DNA from: Sulfurivermis sp040755915
GTDB lineage: Bacteria; Pseudomonadota; Gammaproteobacteria; Thiohalomonadales; Thiohalomonadaceae
Reading direction: 5' to 3'
DNA: 64,000 nt
Assembly: GCA_040755915.1 (NCBI GenBank)
Contig: JBFLWM010000004.1
Span: 62,001-126,000, forward strand
This document shows, in pieces, positions 1 to 9,673 of this stretch. Both the position numbers and the translations under genes were made by a program. Position 1 is the stretch's first letter; every line of letters starts with the position of its first letter. Under the pieces are notes generated by a model that saw nothing but the letters and a program-made list of their open reading frames with translations, did no database searches and was not told the origin of the DNA.

Positions 1-8
1 AGCCGACG

Positions 9-1559
9 ATGAAAGACTCCCTGATTATTTTCGACACCACCCTGCGTGACGGCGAACAGAGTCCCGGCGCCTCCATGACGCGCGATGAGAAGGTGCGCAT
101 CGCCAAGGCGCTGGAGCGCATGGGCGTCAACGTCATCGAAGCCGGTTTCGCCATCGCCAGCCAGGGCGACTTCGAGTCGGTGCAGGCGGTGGCGCGCGCG
201 GTGAAGGACAGCACGGTGTGTTCGCTGGCACGCGCGCTGGACAAGGACATCGACCGCGCCGGCGAGGCGCTGAAGGAGGCGGCCTCCGGCCGTATCCACA
301 CCTTCATTGCCACCTCACCGATCCACATGGAGCGCAAGCTGCGCATGACGCCGGATCAGGTGGTGGAGCAGGCGGTGCATGCGGTGAAGCGCGCGCGCCA
401 GTACACCGACGACGTCGAGTTTTCCGCCGAGGACGCCGGCCGCTCCGACATCGCCTTTTTGAACCGCATCTTCGAGGCGGTGATCAAGGCCGGGGCGCGC
501 ACCATCAACATTCCCGACACCGTCGGCTACAACGTGCCGCACCAGTTCGGCGAGCTGGTGCGCAAGGCCATCGAGGGCACGCCCAACGCCGACCAGGCGG
601 TGTTCTCGGTGCACTGCCACAATGACCTCGGCCTGGCCGTCGCGAACTCGCTGGCCTCGGTGATGAACGGCGCGCGCCAGGTGGAGTGCACCATCAACGG
701 CCTCGGCGAGCGCGCCGGCAATGCCTCACTGGAAGAGGTGGTGATGGCGGTGCGCACGCGTCAGGACGTGTTTCCCTGCCAGGTGGAACACATCGACACC
801 ACCCAGATCGTGCCCACCTCGCGTCTGGTGGCCAGCATCACCGGCTTCGCCGTGCAGCCCAACAAGGCCATCGTCGGCGCCAACGCCTTCGCCCACGAAT
901 CGGGCATCCACCAGGACGGCGTGCTCAAGCACCGCGAGACCTACGAGATCATGCGCGCGGAGGACGTGGGCTGGAGCGCCAACCGCATGGTGCTGGGCAA
1001 GCACTCCGGCCGCAACGCCTTCAAGAGCCGCCTGAGCGAGCTGGGCATCGAACTGGAATCGGACGAGGCCCTCAACGCCGCCTTCGCCCGCTTCAAGGAC
1101 CTGGCTGACAAGAAGCATGAAATCTTCGACGAGGATCTGCAGGCCCTGGTGACCGAAACGGCCACCGAGAGCGACGTCAACGAGCGCATCAAGCTGGTGT
1201 ATCTGCATGTATGCAGCGAGACCGGCGAGACGCCGGAGTCCTGCGTCACCCTGCTGGTGGACGGCGAGGAGCAGAAGCTGTGCGCCCAGGGTGGTGGTCC
1301 GGTGGATGCGACCTTCAAGGCGATCGAGAGCGTGATCAACAGCGGTACCACGCTGCAGCTGTATTCGGTCAACAACATCACCAGTGGTACCGATGCCCAG
1401 GGCGAGGTCACCGTGCGCCTGGAGAAGGGCGGCCGCATCGTCAACGGCCAGGGCGCGGATACCGACATCGTCATTGCCTCGGCCAAGGCCTACCTCAACG
1501 CGCTCAACAAGATCATGGCGCCGTCGGAGCGGGCCCATCCGCAGGTACCGACTGTCTGA
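9..1559 (+). CDS. leuA: 2-isopropylmalate synthase
   Basis: Condenses acetyl-CoA with 2-ketoisovalerate, the first committed step of leucine synthesis; cytoplasmic. The 516-residue protein matches the long bacterial LeuA form. The N-terminal TIM barrel starts with DTTLRDGEQSPGASM (about residues 9-23), which holds the catalytic Arg and a metal-binding Asp. HCHND (about residue 204) supplies metal-binding histidines. HESGIHQDGVLK (about 296) begins the linker region. The last 120 residues have the Gly-rich look of the LeuA regulatory domain that binds leucine, so feedback inhibition is expected from the family. The ATG lies 8 bases inside the window, so its promoter and any leader are not visible. 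A DNA glycosylase gene starts 5 bases after the stop, suggesting cotranscription. Confidence 0.97.
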   Translation: MKDSLIIFDTTLRDGEQSPGASMTRDEKVRIAKALERMGVNVIEAGFAIASQGDFESVQAVARAVKDSTVCSLARALDKDIDRAGEALKEAASGRIHTFIATSPIHMERKLRMTPDQVVEQAVHAVKRARQYTDDVEFSAEDAGRSDIAFLNRIFEAVIKAGARTINIPDTVGYNVPHQFGELVRKAIEGTPNADQAVFSVHCHNDLGLAVANSLASVMNGARQVECTINGLGERAGNASLEEVVMAVRTRQDVFPCQVEHIDTTQIVPTSRLVASITGFAVQPNKAIVGANAFAHESGIHQDGVLKHRETYEIMRAEDVGWSANRMVLGKHSGRNAFKSRLSELGIELESDEALNAAFARFKDLADKKHEIFDEDLQALVTETATESDVNERIKLVYLHVCSETGETPESCVTLLVDGEEQKLCAQGGGPVDATFKAIESVINSGTTLQLYSVNNITSGTDAQGEVTVRLEKGGRIVNGQGADTDIVIASAKAYLNALNKIMAPSERAHPQVPTV

Positions 1560-1564
1560 TTGCG

Positions 1565-2302
1565 ATGGACACGCGGCGCCTGCAGTATCTCGATGCCATG
1601 GGCATCCAGGCCTGGGAGCGGCGCGCGGCCGCCCCGGCCGGAGATGTGGTGCAGGATGTGCCGGCCGAAGAGCGGCCGCCGCAGGAAGCAAAACCCGAAA
1701 TGCGAAACCCGGGGCCGGCAACGCCGACCGATGTCGCCGCCCTCGACTGGGCGGAACTGCAACAGCGGGTGCAGAACTGCACTCTGTGCGCCGAGCTCGC
1801 CGCGTCGCGCACCCAGACCGTGTTCGGCGTCGGCGATCGCCAGGCCCAGTGGCTGGTGATCGGTGAGGCGCCGGGTGCCGATGAGGATGCCCAGGGCGAA
1901 CCCTTCGTCGGCCGTGCCGGCCAGCTGCTCAATGCCATGCTGCGTGCCATCGGTCTCGGGCGCGAGCAGGTGTACATTGCCAACGTGCTCAAGTGCCGTC
2001 CGCCGGGCAATCGTGATCCCCGTCCCGATGAAGCGGCCAGCTGCGAACCCTATCTGCAGCGCCAGATCGCGCTGCTCAAGCCGCGACTGATTCTGGTAGT
2101 CGGGCGCATCGCGGCGCAGAACCTGCTCAAGACCGACACGCCCATCGGCAAGTTGCGCGGCCAGGTTCACCGCTATGGCGACATCCCCCTGGTGGTCACC
2201 TATCATCCGGCCTATCTGCTGCGCTCGCCGGGCGAGAAGCGCAAGGCCTGGGATGACCTGCGTCTGGCGCTGACCGCCATGCAGCAGCAGAGTGCGTCAT
2301 GA
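1565..2302 (+). CDS. uracil-DNA glycosylase, family 4 (4Fe-4S type)
   Basis: Removes uracil from DNA, starting base-excision repair. The 245-residue protein has about 60 variable residues rich in Ala, Pro and Glu, then the catalytic core. Four cysteines fit the 4Fe-4S cluster of family 4 enzymes: C72 and C75 (NCTLC), C144 (VLKCRPP) and C160. The active-site motif GEAPGADEDAQGEPFVG begins at about residue 100. The motif HPAYLLR, with H214, lies near the end. The ATG at 1565 was chosen because upstream in-frame codons overlap leuA. The stop overlaps rimI by 4 bases (ATGA), so the two are translationally coupled. The N-terminal extension resembles regions seen in proteins annotated as phage-DNA-polymerase-related; here the catalytic motifs make a real glycosylase likely. 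Confidence 0.92.
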   Translation: MDTRRLQYLDAMGIQAWERRAAAPAGDVVQDVPAEERPPQEAKPEMRNPGPATPTDVAALDWAELQQRVQNCTLCAELAASRTQTVFGVGDRQAQWLVIGEAPGADEDAQGEPFVGRAGQLLNAMLRAIGLGREQVYIANVLKCRPPGNRDPRPDEAASCEPYLQRQIALLKPRLILVVGRIAAQNLLKTDTPIGKLRGQVHRYGDIPLVVTYHPAYLLRSPGEKRKAWDDLRLALTAMQQQSAS

Positions 2303-2763
2303 GTGCGGTACTGAACAACGCGATGCCGCGCCTGCGCCCGATGCATGAGGAGGATGTGGCCGGTGTAATGGTGGTCGAACTGCTCAATTACCCTTACCCC
2401 TGGACCGAGGGCATCATGCGCGACTGCCTGCGCGCCAATTACAGTTGCTGGGTATACGAGGCGGCTGACAGCATCATCGGCTATGGCATCCTGTCGGTCG
2501 GCGCCGGCGAAGCGCATATCCTCAACATCTCCGTACATCCCGATCATCAGGGCCGCGGCCTGGGGCGCGAGCTGATGATCCATCTGCTCGATCTGGCGCG
2601 CGGCCACGGTGCCGACACAGCATTTCTCGAGGTCCGCCCGTCCAATCGGGCCGCGGTGCATCTGTATGAATCCATCGGTTTTAACCAGGCCGGCCTGCGG
2701 CGCGACTATTACCCGGCCGCGCGCGGCCGCGAGGACGCGCTGATCATGGCGCTGGCGCTTTGA
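2299..2763 (+). CDS. rimI: ribosomal protein S18 alanine N-acetyltransferase (GNAT)
   Basis: Acetylates the N-terminal alanine of ribosomal protein S18 using acetyl-CoA. The 154-residue length matches the family. The acetyl-CoA-binding motif is HPDHQGRGLGRELM (Q-x-x-G-x-G), about residues 79-92. FLEVRPSNRAAVHLYESIGF follows, with the conserved Glu and Tyr of RimI-type enzymes. The start overlaps the glycosylase stop as ATGA. A gene order of tsaB-region genes, rimI and a uracil-DNA glycosylase is common in gammaproteobacteria, which supports RimI rather than an unrelated GNAT enzyme. Substrate assignment rests on family similarity. Confidence 0.88.
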   Translation: MSAVLNNAMPRLRPMHEEDVAGVMVVELLNYPYPWTEGIMRDCLRANYSCWVYEAADSIIGYGILSVGAGEAHILNISVHPDHQGRGLGRELMIHLLDLARGHGADTAFLEVRPSNRAAVHLYESIGFNQAGLRRDYYPAARGREDALIMALAL

Positions 2764-2782
2764 ACTGCAGGGAGGAAGCACG

Positions 2783-4132
2783 ATGAGTTTCAGTGACGAA
2801 CTGGCCAGAAGTCTGCAACTCAACCGCATCACCCGGCGCCAGGCGCTGTGGCTGCTCGGGGCCGGCACGCTGGGTGCGGCCGGTGTCTCGCTGCAGGGGT
2901 GCGCCACCTCGCCGGTGACCGGCAAGAGCATCCTGGTCGGCATGAGCGAGGCACAGGAACGTGCAGTCGATGCACAGGTGTCGCCGCACCAGTTTTCCGC
3001 CGATATGGGCGCCATTCAGGATGGTGCGGTCAACGACTACGTCAGCGGCGTCGGCCGCAGCCTGGCCCAGCGCAGCCACCGTCCGCAGATGCCGTATTCC
3101 TATCGTGTGCTGAACGCCAACTACATCAACGCCTATACCTTCCCCGGCGGTGCCATGGGCGTGACGCGTGGCATCCTCACCGAGCTGGATGACGAGGCGG
3201 AACTGGCGGCGCTGCTGGGGCACGAGATCGGCCACGTCAATGCACGCCATGCGGCACAACGTCAGGGCAAGGCGCTGCTGGCCCAGGTGGCGATAGCCAG
3301 TGTCGCCGTGGCGACCTCTGATTCGGAATGGGGCACGGTGGCGGGCCTTGGCAGCACCATCGGTGCCAGTGCGCTGCTGGCCAGCTACTCGCGTGACAAC
3401 GAGCGCGAGGCCGATGCGCTGGGACAGGAATACATGGCGCGTGGCGGCTATCCCGCTACCGGCATGGTGCGTCTGCATCAGCTCCTGGTGGACCAGGAAA
3501 AGCATGAGCCCAGCCTGCTGGAAACCATGTTTTCGTCCCACCCGATGAGCACCGAGCGGCGCAATACGGCGCGCGAACTGGCCAATACGCGCTATGCGGC
3601 GAGCAAGAAGGCCGATCCGCAGCGCGAGCGCTTCATGGACAGCACCGCCAGCCTGCGCAAGCTCAAGTCCACCATCGACGAATGCAAGCGCGGCGAGACC
3701 GCACTGGCCGCCAAGGAATACAAAAAGGCGGAGGAACATTTCCAGGCCGCGCTCAAGCTGACACCGGACGATTACGCCGCCAACCTGCGCATGGCGCAAT
3801 GCCTGCAGGCGCAGAAGAAGAACAAGGAGGCGCGCGAATACGCCAGCAAGGCCAAGGAGGTGTACCCGCAGGAGGCGCAGGCGCACAAGCTGCTCGGCGT
3901 ATTGTCCCTGGGCATGCGCCAGCCCGATGCCGCCTACGAATCCCTGCACCGCTTCGACCAGTTGTTGCCCGGTGATCCGGGCGTCACCTTCCTCATGGGG
4001 GTGGCGCTGGAGGGCTCGGGCGACAAGAAGGGGGCGGCACAGCAATACCGCGCCTACCTGGGGATCACGCAACAGGGGGATGCCGCCAAGTATTCCGCCC
4101 AGCGCCTGAAGAGCTGGGGTTATCTGCGCTAG
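2783..4132 (+). CDS. M48 family zinc metalloprotease with TPR tail, probable lipoprotein
   Basis: Predicted periplasm-facing, membrane-anchored protease of the BepA/LoiP-like M48 group, whose members act in envelope protein quality control. The 449-residue protein starts with a signal sequence carrying twin arginines (ITRRQALWLL, about 20-29) followed by a lipobox ending in Cys (VSLQGC), so Tat-dependent lipoprotein export is possible. The zinc site is HEIGH (about residues 149-153), with a later Glu in NEREADALG as third ligand. The C-terminal third contains at least two TPR-like helix pairs (AAKEYKKAEEHFQAALKLTP and following). A ribosome-binding GGAGG lies just before the ATG. The stop codon TAG is formed by the left edge of the inverted-repeat element at 4129-4296, so the original 3' end may have been altered by that insertion. 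Confidence 0.9.
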   Translation: MSFSDELARSLQLNRITRRQALWLLGAGTLGAAGVSLQGCATSPVTGKSILVGMSEAQERAVDAQVSPHQFSADMGAIQDGAVNDYVSGVGRSLAQRSHRPQMPYSYRVLNANYINAYTFPGGAMGVTRGILTELDDEAELAALLGHEIGHVNARHAAQRQGKALLAQVAIASVAVATSDSEWGTVAGLGSTIGASALLASYSRDNEREADALGQEYMARGGYPATGMVRLHQLLVDQEKHEPSLLETMFSSHPMSTERRNTARELANTRYAASKKADPQRERFMDSTASLRKLKSTIDECKRGETALAAKEYKKAEEHFQAALKLTPDDYAANLRMAQCLQAQKKNKEAREYASKAKEVYPQEAQAHKLLGVLSLGMRQPDAAYESLHRFDQLLPGDPGVTFLMGVALEGSGDKKGAAQQYRAYLGITQQGDAAKYSAQRLKSWGYLR

Positions 4133-4296
4133 CAGCCTGTCGGAGTTGGGCGATCGTAGCGAGCATGGTGGGAGAACGAGGATAAATTTTCACGATTCTG
4201 ACGCGCATGGTGGTTCCATGTGAGGAAAAAGCGGGGAAATTTCGACCGTTCTCCCGCCAGCGCAGTAGAGCAGTCCCAAGTCCGACAGGCTGCTAG
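4129..4296. mobile_element. MITE-like palindromic element with CTAG flanks
   Basis: The two ends form a long inverted repeat. The left end (4130-4150) and right end (4275-4295) are complementary over about 20 of 21 positions, with further pairing inside (GGTGGGAGAACG at about 4167 against CGTTCTCCCGCC at about 4247). A small palindrome, CATGGTGGTTCCATG, sits near the centre. The tetranucleotide CTAG occurs at both outer edges (4129-4132 and 4293-4296). This fits a YTAR target duplication of the IS5-type transposition style. There is no transposase gene inside, so it would need one from elsewhere. It ends the M48 gene (its TAG is the stop) and lies about 60 bp before prfC. Confidence 0.65.
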
Positions 4297-4354
4297 CCCA
4301 CGGCGGGCCCGGGATCGGGTAAAATGGCGCCCTTTTGCGGCTATCACGATTCCC

Positions 4355-5935
<1,581 letters not shown>

Positions 5936-5948
5936 AGGCACGTTTTTG

Positions 5949-6009
5949 ACCGCGAAGTACGCCATGTACTCGAAGCATTCTGACTTGTGCCCTTTGCGTA
6001 CTTGGCGGT
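5949..6009. repeat. inverted repeat with 9-bp phased arms
   Basis: Lies in the 107-bp spacer between prfC and murI. The left arm ACCGCGAAGTACGC (5949-5962) and the right arm GCGTACTTGGCGGT (5996-6009) are complementary at 13 of 14 positions around a 33-base loop. The left side reads as 9-base units (CGCGAAGTA, CGCCATGTA, CTCGAAG) and the right side as the same unit inverted (TACTTGGCG). There is no T-run, so it is a poor terminator candidate. It resembles in design the phased palindromes at 42680, 56382 and 63686. Confidence 0.5.
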
Positions 6010-6042
6010 TGTTGCTTTCTAGAGGTTGAACAGGGGGGCGCG

Positions 6043-6834
6043 GTGCAGCAGGCAGGTTTCATCGGCGTGTTCGATTCCGGAGTGGGCGGTCTGTCCGTGC
6101 TGCGCGCCATCCGCGAATTGCTGCCGGCGGAAAACCTGCTGTATATCGCCGACTCGGCCCACGCCCCCTACGGCGACCTGACCCCCGAACGTATCCGCGA
6201 ACGTTCCGAGCACATCACCCGCCATCTGGTAGAGCACGGCGCCAAGGCGGTGGTGGTGGCGTGCAATACGGCTACCGCCATTGCGGTGGAGCACCTGCGC
6301 ACGCTCTATTCCCTGCCCATCGTCGCCATCGAACCGGCGGTGAAGCCGGCCGTGCATCGCACCAGCAGCGGTACCGTCGGCGTGCTCGCCACCAGTGCCA
6401 CCCTCGCCAGCCCGCGTTATGCCGCGCTGCTTGCCCGCTACGGTGATCGCGCCCGGGTAGTGGCGCAGGCCTGCCCGGGCCTGGTGGAGCGGGTCGAGCA
6501 GGGTGACTGGGGTGGCGCCGAGACCCGCAGCCTGTTGCAGGGATATCTCACGCCGCTGCTAGCGGCGGGGGCCGATCAGATTGTGCTCGGCTGTACCCAC
6601 TACCCCTTTTTGCGCGGCCTCATCGAAGAGATCGCCGGTGCGGCGGTGGAGGTGCTGGAAACCGGCCCCGCCGTTGCGGCCGAACTGCGCCGTCGTCTGC
6701 TTGCTGCCGGGACGTTGCAGGAGTGCGGACGGGGCGAGGTGCGTTTTCTTACCAGTGGCGATCCGCAACGGGTGGCAGCGGTGTTGCTTCGGTTGTGGCC
6801 GGAGGAGGTCGCCTTGGAGGCCTGGCTGGAATGA
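6043..6834 (+). CDS. murI: glutamate racemase
   Basis: Interconverts L- and D-glutamate and so supplies D-Glu for peptidoglycan. The 263-residue length is typical. The N-terminal motif GVFDSGVGGLSVL (about 8-20) carries the substrate-binding Asp and Ser. The two catalytic cysteines are in VVVACNTATA (about 74) and VLGCTHYPFL (about 185). The start is GTG at 6043, preceded by the purine-rich AGGGGGGCG; no ATG gives a comparable N-terminus. The gene is alone on its strand here, with a convergent EAL-domain gene ending 43 bases downstream. Confidence 0.96.
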   Translation: MQQAGFIGVFDSGVGGLSVLRAIRELLPAENLLYIADSAHAPYGDLTPERIRERSEHITRHLVEHGAKAVVVACNTATAIAVEHLRTLYSLPIVAIEPAVKPAVHRTSSGTVGVLATSATLASPRYAALLARYGDRARVVAQACPGLVERVEQGDWGGAETRSLLQGYLTPLLAAGADQIVLGCTHYPFLRGLIEEIAGAAVEVLETGPAVAAELRRRLLAAGTLQECGRGEVRFLTSGDPQRVAAVLLRLWPEEVALEAWLE

Positions 6835-6877
6835 GGCCGCACCCATGGCACGATAATGGCTGACGTTTCCTGAAACC

Positions 6878-8758
6878 TCAGCGCAGCCGTTCCAGCCAGC
6901 TTTCCGCCGGCTCCGGCCGGCTGTACAGATAGCCCTGGTGCAGGATCCTGCCGCGGGCGTTGAGGAAGGCGGCCTGCTCGCTGGTTTCCACACCCTCGGC
7001 AACGACATCGAGTTCCATGCGTTCGGCGACGGCGAGGATGGTATCCACCAGGGTGGCATCGTTGGGATCGCTGGGGGCATCCTGCACGAAGGACTTGTCG
7101 ATCTTGATCTCGTGGATCGGCAGGCGCTTGAGATAGGTGAGCGAGGAATAGCCGGTACCAAAGTCATCCACCGAGAAGCGGATGCCAAGGGCCGTCAGGT
7201 CGTTCATTTTGGCGATGATGTCGTTGAGATTGTCGATGAGCAGGCCTTCGGTGATCTCCAGGGTGAGCTGGCGTGGGTTGGCGCCGGTCGCACGCAGGGT
7301 TTCTTTCACCCAGGCGACGAAACTGGGCTGGCGGAAATGGCGCGGACTGATGTTGACCGACAGACGCAGCGGCCGATCGGCCAGCTCGACGCGGGTCAGC
7401 AATGTGCATGCCTCGGTGAACACCCAGGTGTCGACATCGATGATGAGGTCGGTTTCCTCGGCGATGGGAATGAAGGCCGCCGGCGTGATCAGGCCGCGTT
7501 CCGGATGTTGCCAGCGGATCAGGGATTCGGCGCCGACGATCTCCCCCGCCGCGTCGACCTGTGACTGCAGGAACAGCCGCAGTTCGCCATTCTGGATGGC
7601 GCGGCGCAATTCGCGTTCGATGCGGAAACGGTGTTCCACCGTCTTGGACATGGTCTGCTCGAAGAACACGGTCTGGTTGCCGCCGCGCTGTTTTGCCTGG
7701 TGCAGGGCGGTGTCGGCACAGCGCATGGTATCGCTGGCGCTTTCGCCGCTGCCGGCGGTGAAGATGACGATGCCCAGGCTGAAGGTGATGGAAATTTCAT
7801 CGGAGCCTATGTGCAGCGGTTCACGCAGCGTTTCGTGCAGCCGCCCGGCCAGTTCATTGATCGTTAGGCGGAAGGTGGTGGCGTGTTCGCCGGGTCGATG
7901 CAGCAGCAGGGCAAATTCGTCGGCGCCGACACGCGCCAGGGTATCGCTGGAGTGCAGCAACGGCTTGGTGCGGGCAGTGACTTCACGCAGCAGGCTGTCA
8001 CCGGTGGCATGGCCGCGGGCGTCGTTGAGCGTCTTGAAACGATCGAGATTGAAAAACATCAGCACACCGTCGCCCGGCTCCTCCGGCCTGTCGGCGAGCA
8101 GCCGCTCCAGACGCCGGATGAGCAGGGCGCGGTTGGGCAGCCCGGTGAGGCTGTCGTAATAGGCGAGCTGGTGCAGATGCGCCCTGGTGGACTCCTGCTC
8201 TTCATAGTCCTGGAACAGCATGCTGATCAGCATGGTGGCCAGCGGGTAGATGACGAGAATCACCGGCCCGAGCTCCTCGATGATGCGCAGGCCATGACCG
8301 TGCGGCAGCAGCAGGAACAGTGCCAGCATGATGACGTGCACCAGCAGCCCGAAGCCAAACAGGTGCAGGGCGGACAGGTGACCGTCGACCCGCATGCGGT
8401 AGTAATGGAAGGCGGTGCCGATGCCGGCGGACATGATGATGACGCTCACACCGACGGCAGTGCCACCGCCGCCCAGCCACAGGCGGAACGCGCTGCTCAC
8501 GAGCACACTGACCAAGGCGACCAACGGACCGCCGATGAGGCCGGCGACGGCGAGGATGATGGAGCGGCCATCGAAGATGATGCCCGGCGTTAAGCTGACC
8601 GGCGCCAGCATGCCGAGGATCGCCACCGTACCGAACAGCAGACCAAAGACGATCTGGCCGCCGACACTGCGGAACAGCAGACGCGAAATCACTACCTGAT
8701 ACAGCGCGGCGAGGGCAACCAGAAGCGCGATGTTATGGATGATGTCGAGCAGCTTCAC
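6878..8758 (-). CDS. 5TM sensor with degenerate GGDEF and intact EAL domain
   Basis: Probable cyclic-di-GMP phosphodiesterase in the inner membrane, 626 residues. The first about 190 residues hold several hydrophobic segments of the 5TMR-LYT sensory type (a conserved stretch with IFDGRSIILAVAGLIGGP near residue 62). A GGDEF-like domain follows with RVGADEF at the active site, so the second Gly is replaced by Ala and cyclase activity is doubtful. The EAL domain keeps the expected residues: ESLIRW, SVNISPRHF, LEITEGLL, SVDDFGTGYSSL, KIDKSFV and VVAEGVETSEQ. EAL is read as ESL, a tolerated variant. Family logic predicts degradation rather than synthesis of c-di-GMP, with the GGDEF part perhaps regulatory (inference). 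It stands as a single gene, convergent with murI. Confidence 0.9.
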   Translation of the reverse strand: MKLLDIIHNIALLVALAALYQVVISRLLFRSVGGQIVFGLLFGTVAILGMLAPVSLTPGIIFDGRSIILAVAGLIGGPLVALVSVLVSSAFRLWLGGGGTAVGVSVIIMSAGIGTAFHYYRMRVDGHLSALHLFGFGLLVHVIMLALFLLLPHGHGLRIIEELGPVILVIYPLATMLISMLFQDYEEQESTRAHLHQLAYYDSLTGLPNRALLIRRLERLLADRPEEPGDGVLMFFNLDRFKTLNDARGHATGDSLLREVTARTKPLLHSSDTLARVGADEFALLLHRPGEHATTFRLTINELAGRLHETLREPLHIGSDEISITFSLGIVIFTAGSGESASDTMRCADTALHQAKQRGGNQTVFFEQTMSKTVEHRFRIERELRRAIQNGELRLFLQSQVDAAGEIVGAESLIRWQHPERGLITPAAFIPIAEETDLIIDVDTWVFTEACTLLTRVELADRPLRLSVNISPRHFRQPSFVAWVKETLRATGANPRQLTLEITEGLLIDNLNDIIAKMNDLTALGIRFSVDDFGTGYSSLTYLKRLPIHEIKIDKSFVQDAPSDPNDATLVDTILAVAERMELDVVAEGVETSEQAAFLNARGRILHQGYLYSRPEPAESWLERLR

Positions 8759-8907
8759 GAGTCGTTATAACTGACTTGTTTACATGGCATATCAGCATAC
8801 ATGGTTACGCCGTTGCTGTCAGGGCGGGGGGGATAGCGCGGAGGGGGTATGCACAGCATGCACCATCACCGTGCACCATGGACATTGCGGTGCTGGAGGT
8901 GGCAGCA

Positions 8908-8939
8908 CACCGCACCATGCCGAGCAACCTGGTGCGGTG
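8908..8939. other. perfect 10-bp hairpin downstream of the minus-strand operon
   Basis: The arms CACCGCACCA (8908-8917) and TGGTGCGGTG (8930-8939) are perfectly complementary across a 12-base loop. It lies about 30 bases past the stop of the DUF4412 gene, at the end of the operon starting at 14767. No T-run follows on the minus strand, so it could be a processing or protective stem rather than an intrinsic terminator. The rest of the 210-bp gap (8759-8968) shows only repeated GCACCAT words and the presumed promoter region of the EAL gene. Confidence 0.4.
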
Positions 8940-8968
8940 CAAGTCTGCCGGCTAGTGGGGGTATTGGC

Positions 8969-9673
8969 TCATTCCTTGCCGAACAGGCCACGCAGCCCTT
9001 TGCGCAGGGCCTCCGGCATGGCGTCGCTGCCGGCATCATCTTCCTCCGCCGCACGCTGGCCGGAACGTGGAGTCGCGTCGCCGTTCTGCTGCATCATGCC
9101 GCGGTAATACTCGTCCATGCCCGGCATCTTCTGGTAACCCTTGGGCACGGCAAACAGGGAGGCCGGCTGGGTGCCTTCCTTGATGTTGGTCAGTTCCATG
9201 GCGAAGTTTTTACCCACCGTCCTGATCGGATAGCCGAGCTTCTGCGCGATCCAGGTGGTGCTCCTTTCCAGTCCCTGTTTCTTCGGGATCAGTTCGTACT
9301 TGTCGCAGAGGTAGCCGTTTACCTTTTCCGTGCCTACCTTTTTGACCTCGTAGTATTCCTCGCGCGTTTTGTCATCGGCGGCCCAGGCGGCGGTGTCGGC
9401 GCCGAGCGGAATCTCCATGTACATCTTTTCCGCCGGCATCAGGGTAAGCATCTTGCGCGCCTGCATGTCCAGGATGCTGACGGCCTGCTGGCCATCCGGT
9501 GTCTTCATTTCGGTGCGCACCTTCTGGTCGCCCTGATAGTAGCGCATGGTCTGGGTCTGGCCGCTTGCCTTCTGCACCATGTCGGCGGAGAACTGGGTAC
9601 CTGCAGCGAACGCCGTGCCGGCGAGGAGCAGGCCGCTGAGCAGGGCAAGCCAGGAGAGAGTACGGGTTTTCAT
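8969..9673 (-). CDS. exported DUF4412-type protein
   Basis: Predicted periplasmic protein of 234 residues with unknown function. A clear signal peptide (MKTRTLSWLALLSGLLLAGT, cleavage near AFA-AG) is followed by a region resembling the DUF4412 family (FSADMVQ, MRYYQGDQKVRTEM, LMPAEKMYMEIPLG). This overall pattern recalls lipoprotein-carrier-like folds of the LolA class, but that is inference. The C-terminal 50 residues are acidic and low in complexity (AAEEDDAGSDAMPEALRKG). The start at 9673 overlaps the hemerythrin stop as ATGA and has GGAGGT just upstream, so it is translated coupled to that gene. Longer in-frame reading to 9982 only overlaps the hemerythrin gene and was rejected. Confidence 0.75.
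   Translation of the reverse strand: MKTRTLSWLALLSGLLLAGTAFAAGTQFSADMVQKASGQTQTMRYYQGDQKVRTEMKTPDGQQAVSILDMQARKMLTLMPAEKMYMEIPLGADTAAWAADDKTREEYYEVKKVGTEKVNGYLCDKYELIPKKQGLERSTTWIAQKLGYPIRTVGKNFAMELTNIKEGTQPASLFAVPKGYQKMPGMDEYYRGMMQQNGDATPRSGQRAAEEDDAGSDAMPEALRKGLRGLFGKE

Noticed and set aside
4220..4354. N-terminal extension of RF3 upstream of 4355
   Set aside because: It would be translated from the palindromic element and is not part of RF3.
8908..8939. Intrinsic terminator of the M16 operon
   Set aside because: Perfect stem but no T-run on the transcribed strand, so it is listed only as a hairpin.
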